10,020 nucleotides of DNA from NCBI GenBank assembly GCA_003489485.1, contig DNMB01000134.1, forward strand, positions 1-10,020, read 5' to 3'. Below, in pieces: positions 7,186-10,020 of this stretch. Every line of letters begins with the position of its first letter. The stretch's first letter is position 1. The position numbers and the translations under genes are program-made. Below the pieces are notes generated by a model that did no database searches, was not told the origin of the DNA, and worked only from the letters and a program-made list of their open reading frames with translations. Source of the stretch: Chitinophagaceae bacterium. Lineage in GTDB: Bacteria; Bacteroidota; Bacteroidia; Chitinophagales; Chitinophagaceae.

Positions 7186-8205
7186 TTATGGATTAGTAAC
7201 AATACGATCTATATACCTCGTAAACGTGTGGCGGTCCCAACCGGCCAGCCTGCCACGTTGAATCAAAAAGTCATTTTGCCCGGGGTGCTCTAAAAAATAG
7301 TAGAACGAAAAAGGAGCGCGGGGATGAGCCCATCCCATCTGTTGGCCAAAGCGAAGGTCATTGAACACCAAGGTGTCGGTACGACGTTGCACGATGTAAT
7401 ATCCCTTTGAAAAACGGATCAGGTGCTGAACATCTTCGCGATCATGCACACCGGCAAGCAGTGAATCCTGCTTTGGAAAGTAGGTTAACGAGAAATTAGA
7501 TTTTTCTTGATCAAAAACAGAGCGATATCCCACATAAAAACCCTGCCCGACATCAACGGCACAAAACCATAATAAAGAGGTGAAAGGTGCGGGAGTAACA
7601 AAAGAGCGAACGGGTTGCAGACCCTTCTTTCTACACTGCTGCTGCAACTCTTTTTCTATATGTATTTTACTGAAAAGTCCGACTAGCAGGTAAGCGAAGC
7701 AAATCAAAAATGCAACGACCACTGGACGAATAGTAGCTGGCCGGTCTCGCCTCAGGGTAAAAAACAACCACCCGGTAGCGATCACCAAGGGAAGGGTCAT
7801 GACCGGATCGGCCACAAACAATAAATTCCCCGATACCCGGTGATGGCTAAAAGGCTCCCACCAACCCGTTCCATAGACATTCAATGCGTCCAATAAAAGA
7901 TGTATCGAAATTTGCACGGCAAAAAATATCATCCAGCGGATCAATGAAAATCTAGCAGCGCCATGCAACCGCTGAGCACCGATCGCCAGCAAGGGCGCAA
8001 GCAAAAACATAAATAAAAAAGAATGGGTAAAGCCCCGATGAGCCAACAGATCCTCTGCAGGGCTACACCACATGCCTGCGAGAAAATCTATATCAGGCAA
8101 TGACTGAGCGGCCGCCCCCCACACCAAAGCTTTTGTTCGTAGTTGCTTTCCGCCTAACAAACCTCCCACACAGGCCCCCAACGCAATATGAGTAAGCGAA
8201 TCCAT
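7186..8205 (-). CDS. YdjM/YbcI-family membrane-bound metal-dependent hydrolase-like protein
   Basis: The product has 339 residues. The N-terminus MDSLTHIALGACVGG is typical of this family and fixes the start. Metal-ligand-like residues visible in family positions are His6, the PDID motif (37-40), HRGFTHS (56-62), His102 with Asp106 in HLLLDALNVYGT, and ADP (132-134). Hydrophobic segments at about 63-80, 90-108, 135-150 and 161-178 indicate an inner-membrane protein. The C-terminal 160 residues are mostly soluble, with LLWFCAVDV at 211-219, as in longer family members. The family (PF04307) is called hydrolase by motif; its substrate is not established, and some relatives are linked to phospholipid or DNA-damage phenotypes only loosely. 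It starts 5 nt after the priA stop, so the two are almost surely co-transcribed. Family confidence is high; activity is unproven. Confidence 0.9.
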   Translation of the reverse strand: MDSLTHIALGACVGGLLGGKQLRTKALVWGAAAQSLPDIDFLAGMWCSPAEDLLAHRGFTHSFLFMFLLAPLLAIGAQRLHGAARFSLIRWMIFFAVQISIHLLLDALNVYGTGWWEPFSHHRVSGNLLFVADPVMTLPLVIATGWLFFTLRRDRPATIRPVVVAFLICFAYLLVGLFSKIHIEKELQQQCRKKGLQPVRSFVTPAPFTSLLWFCAVDVGQGFYVGYRSVFDQEKSNFSLTYFPKQDSLLAGVHDREDVQHLIRFSKGYYIVQRRTDTLVFNDLRFGQQMGWAHPRAPFSFYYFLEHPGQNDFLIQRGRLAGWDRHTFTRYIDRIVTNP

Positions 8206-8210
8206 CTTTA

Positions 8211-10020
8211 CTAGATTATATCTACATCGACCACTACTTGCACGCTCCTAAAATTGCGCTGACCGGTCAACTGAATAATTTGCTCTCTGATATCTTTTTT
8301 GCATTGTACTAACAGCGAAGAACGACGAGGTAGTTTCAGTAACAACTCGGTTCGGTATTGATTGCGAACCCTCGATACCACCGCCGGAGCGGGACCGGTC
8401 AGGTAGTTACCGTACCGATTCGCAAATGCCTGAGCGAAGGCTTGTGCAGCCAGCACGCTGACGGACTCTGACGGATGCCGAAAACTCAATAAGATCAACC
8501 GACTGAAAGGAGGATAGAAAAACTCTTCTCGCTTGCCGACCTCCTCATCAAAAAAGGCACGGTAGTCATGTGCCGTAACATACTGAAGCACCGGATGAGC
8601 AGGCTGCGAAGTCTGTACAATGACCTCTCCGGTTTGCTTCTTTCTGCCGGCTCTTCCACTGACCTGCTCCATCAATTGAAAAGCTCGCTCATGCACCCTA
8701 AAGTCAGTAAAATGCAATAAGCCATCCGCATCGAGTATGCCCACCAGGTCGACCCGGTCCACATCCAACCCCTTTACCACCATTTGCGTACCGACCAGTA
8801 TATCAATTTGTCCTTGCTCAAATTGCCGAACCAATTGCTCATGTGAATGCTTACCGCGAATGGCATCCACATCCATTCTGGCTACGCGGGCCAGCGGGAA
8901 CAGTTTTTGCAACTCCTCCTCGATCAACTCGGTTCCAAAATTTCGCTGGGTAAAAGAGCTACTTCCGCAACCAATACAACGCGACACCACCGGATAGGCC
9001 GATCCGCAGTAATGACATAGCAATTGCCCTTTTCTCTTGTGCAGTGTAAGTGATACGTCACAATGGTTACAAGAAGGTATCCAGCCACATTGCTGACAAA
9101 CTTGGTAGGGAACATACCCTCTTCGATTCTGAAACAAGATTATTTGACGACCCGCAGAAAGCACTCGCTCCATTGAGCGAACGAGGGCCGGGGTAAGAAA
9201 CCCTCCCGCCCTATCCTTAACAGGAACGGCCCTGGTGTCGATGATGCGAAGAGGTGGCAATGAAACATCCGCATAGCGCTGCGAGAGCGCTACCAAGCCG
9301 AATTTTCCTGCCAACGCCTGGTGATAGGTCTCTACCGAAGGTGTAGCACTGCCCAGTAATACCTTGGCCTTTGTCAAAGAGGCTAAATAAATGGCCGCAT
9401 CCCTTCCGTGATAGCGGGGCGAGGGTTCCTGCTGCTTAAAGGAAGGATCATGCTCTTCATCACAAACGATCAAGCCCAGTTTTTTGAAGGGAAGAAAAAC
9501 GGCAGAACGTGCGCCCAGCAAGATGGTCAACTGCCCCGAAGCAACTTTTTGCCAAAGCTCAGCTCTTTCTTGTTGCGAGAACTTGGAATGATACACCCCA
9601 ACCTGCCCGCCAAAACAGTGCTGCAAACGGCGTACGATCTGCGCGGTAAGGGCTATCTCGGGGAGCATGTACAAGACCTGCTCTCCGCGCCCCAGGGCTT
9701 CACCGATCAACTTCATGTACACATGCGTTTTTCCACTGGCGGTAACCCCTTGCAGCAAGCATACCATTTGATGCTGCCAACAAGCCTTTATCTGATCAAA
9801 TGCTTCTTCTTGTGGTGCAGAAAGTGTAAAATCGATGGAATGAATAACGGGCAAGTGATCGATTCTGTCGACTTGCTTTCTGTACTCGACCAATATTTCT
9901 TTTTCAATGAGCACTTTGAGCAACGAAGCAGAGGCACCTGCACGTTTTAAAAGTACGGCTGCGGATACTTCTCCTTTTGTTTGATGCAATTCGATATGGG
10001 CCAGCAAGAGCGCAAGTTGC
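8211..10020 (-). CDS. priA: Primosomal protein N' (replication restart helicase PriA), N-terminus missing
   Basis: The frame runs open through the right edge, so about 200-250 residues of the N-terminal DNA-binding domain are outside; about 602 residues are visible. PriA is a 3'-to-5' DNA helicase that recognises stalled forks and starts reloading of the replicative helicase. Visible in order: a winged-helix-like segment; Walker A GVTASGKT (about 9726-9749); the DEEH box in VCDEEHDPSF; the motif III-like GSATPS; a zinc region with eight cysteines arranged as CxxC-x5-CxxC and CxxC-x9-CxxC (about 8967-9098); GTQMVVKG; DADGLLHFTDFR; and the arginine-finger motif QVSGRAGR. The end (about 500-602 of the fragment) is the usual C-terminal domain, so the gene is intact as far as it can be seen. 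It is the upstream member of a tight cluster with the YdjM-like and transpeptidase genes. The TTG at 10007 is an internal codon, not the start. Confidence 0.97.
   Translation of the reverse strand, partial: QLALLLAHIELHQTKGEVSAAVLLKRAGASASLLKVLIEKEILVEYRKQVDRIDHLPVIHSIDFTLSAPQEEAFDQIKACWQHQMVCLLQGVTASGKTHVYMKLIGEALGRGEQVLYMLPEIALTAQIVRRLQHCFGGQVGVYHSKFSQQERAELWQKVASGQLTILLGARSAVFLPFKKLGLIVCDEEHDPSFKQQEPSPRYHGRDAAIYLASLTKAKVLLGSATPSVETYHQALAGKFGLVALSQRYADVSLPPLRIIDTRAVPVKDRAGGFLTPALVRSMERVLSAGRQIILFQNRRGYVPYQVCQQCGWIPSCNHCDVSLTLHKRKGQLLCHYCGSAYPVVSRCIGCGSSSFTQRNFGTELIEEELQKLFPLARVARMDVDAIRGKHSHEQLVRQFEQGQIDILVGTQMVVKGLDVDRVDLVGILDADGLLHFTDFRVHERAFQLMEQVSGRAGRKKQTGEVIVQTSQPAHPVLQYVTAHDYRAFFDEEVGKREEFFYPPFSRLILLSFRHPSESVSVLAAQAFAQAFANRYGNYLTGPAPAVVSRVRNQYRTELLLKLPRRSSLLVQCKKDIREQIIQLTGQRNFRSVQVVVDVDII

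Noticed and set aside
9408..9950. A 180-residue open frame on the plus strand opposite priA
   Set aside because: It lies wholly inside the well-supported helicase gene, has no recognisable motif or export signal, and its composition fits a complementary-strand shadow.
10005..10007. TTG at 10007 as the start of the PriA gene
   Set aside because: The frame stays open to the window edge with family-like sequence, and PriA needs an N-terminal domain that is outside.

Overview
The window looks like chromosomal DNA of a member of the Bacteroidota, probably near the Chitinophagaceae/Sphingobacteriales. The evidence is a multidomain secreted protease ending in a type IX secretion system (T9SS) type A sorting domain, signal peptides that end in Ala-Gln, absence of Shine-Dalgarno sequences before the starts, and one promoter candidate resembling the Bacteroidota consensus (TTG, about 20 nt, TAnnTTTG). 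This lineage call is inferred from protein style, not from a marker gene comparison.

All six genes lie on the minus strand, so transcription runs from high to low coordinates. First comes the 3' three quarters of priA (8211-10020, cut by the window edge), then a YdjM-type integral membrane protein (7186-8205) and a YcbB-like L,D-transpeptidase (5869-7176). Gaps of 5 and 9 nt make these three look like one operon linking replication restart, a membrane hydrolase-like protein and cell-wall cross-linking. A candidate promoter at 5818-5853 then serves a 1315-residue subtilisin-family protease (1807-5754), which carries a propeptide, an S8 catalytic domain, a beta-sandwich, a run of Ig/FnIII/PKD-like modules and the T9SS tail. 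A strong intrinsic terminator (1751-1790) ends that unit.

The last part (1-1616) is the least familiar. A small secreted beta-rich protein of 181 aa is followed, after a UUCG-capped terminator-like hairpin, by the 5' part of an outer-membrane protein that continues past the window start. That protein has a signal peptide, two Ig-like domains of about 100 residues each and then sequence that reads like the start of a beta-barrel. Size, order and style suggest a surface-fibre subunit and its outer-membrane assembly or anchoring protein, comparable to but clearly distinct from classical chaperone-usher systems. This is a hypothesis from sequence style; no diagnostic usher motif was identified.

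No tRNA, rRNA, CRISPR array, insertion sequence or phage gene was seen. There is no gene-free stretch over 300 bases; the longest gap is 1617-1806 and holds a terminator and a palindromic cluster.
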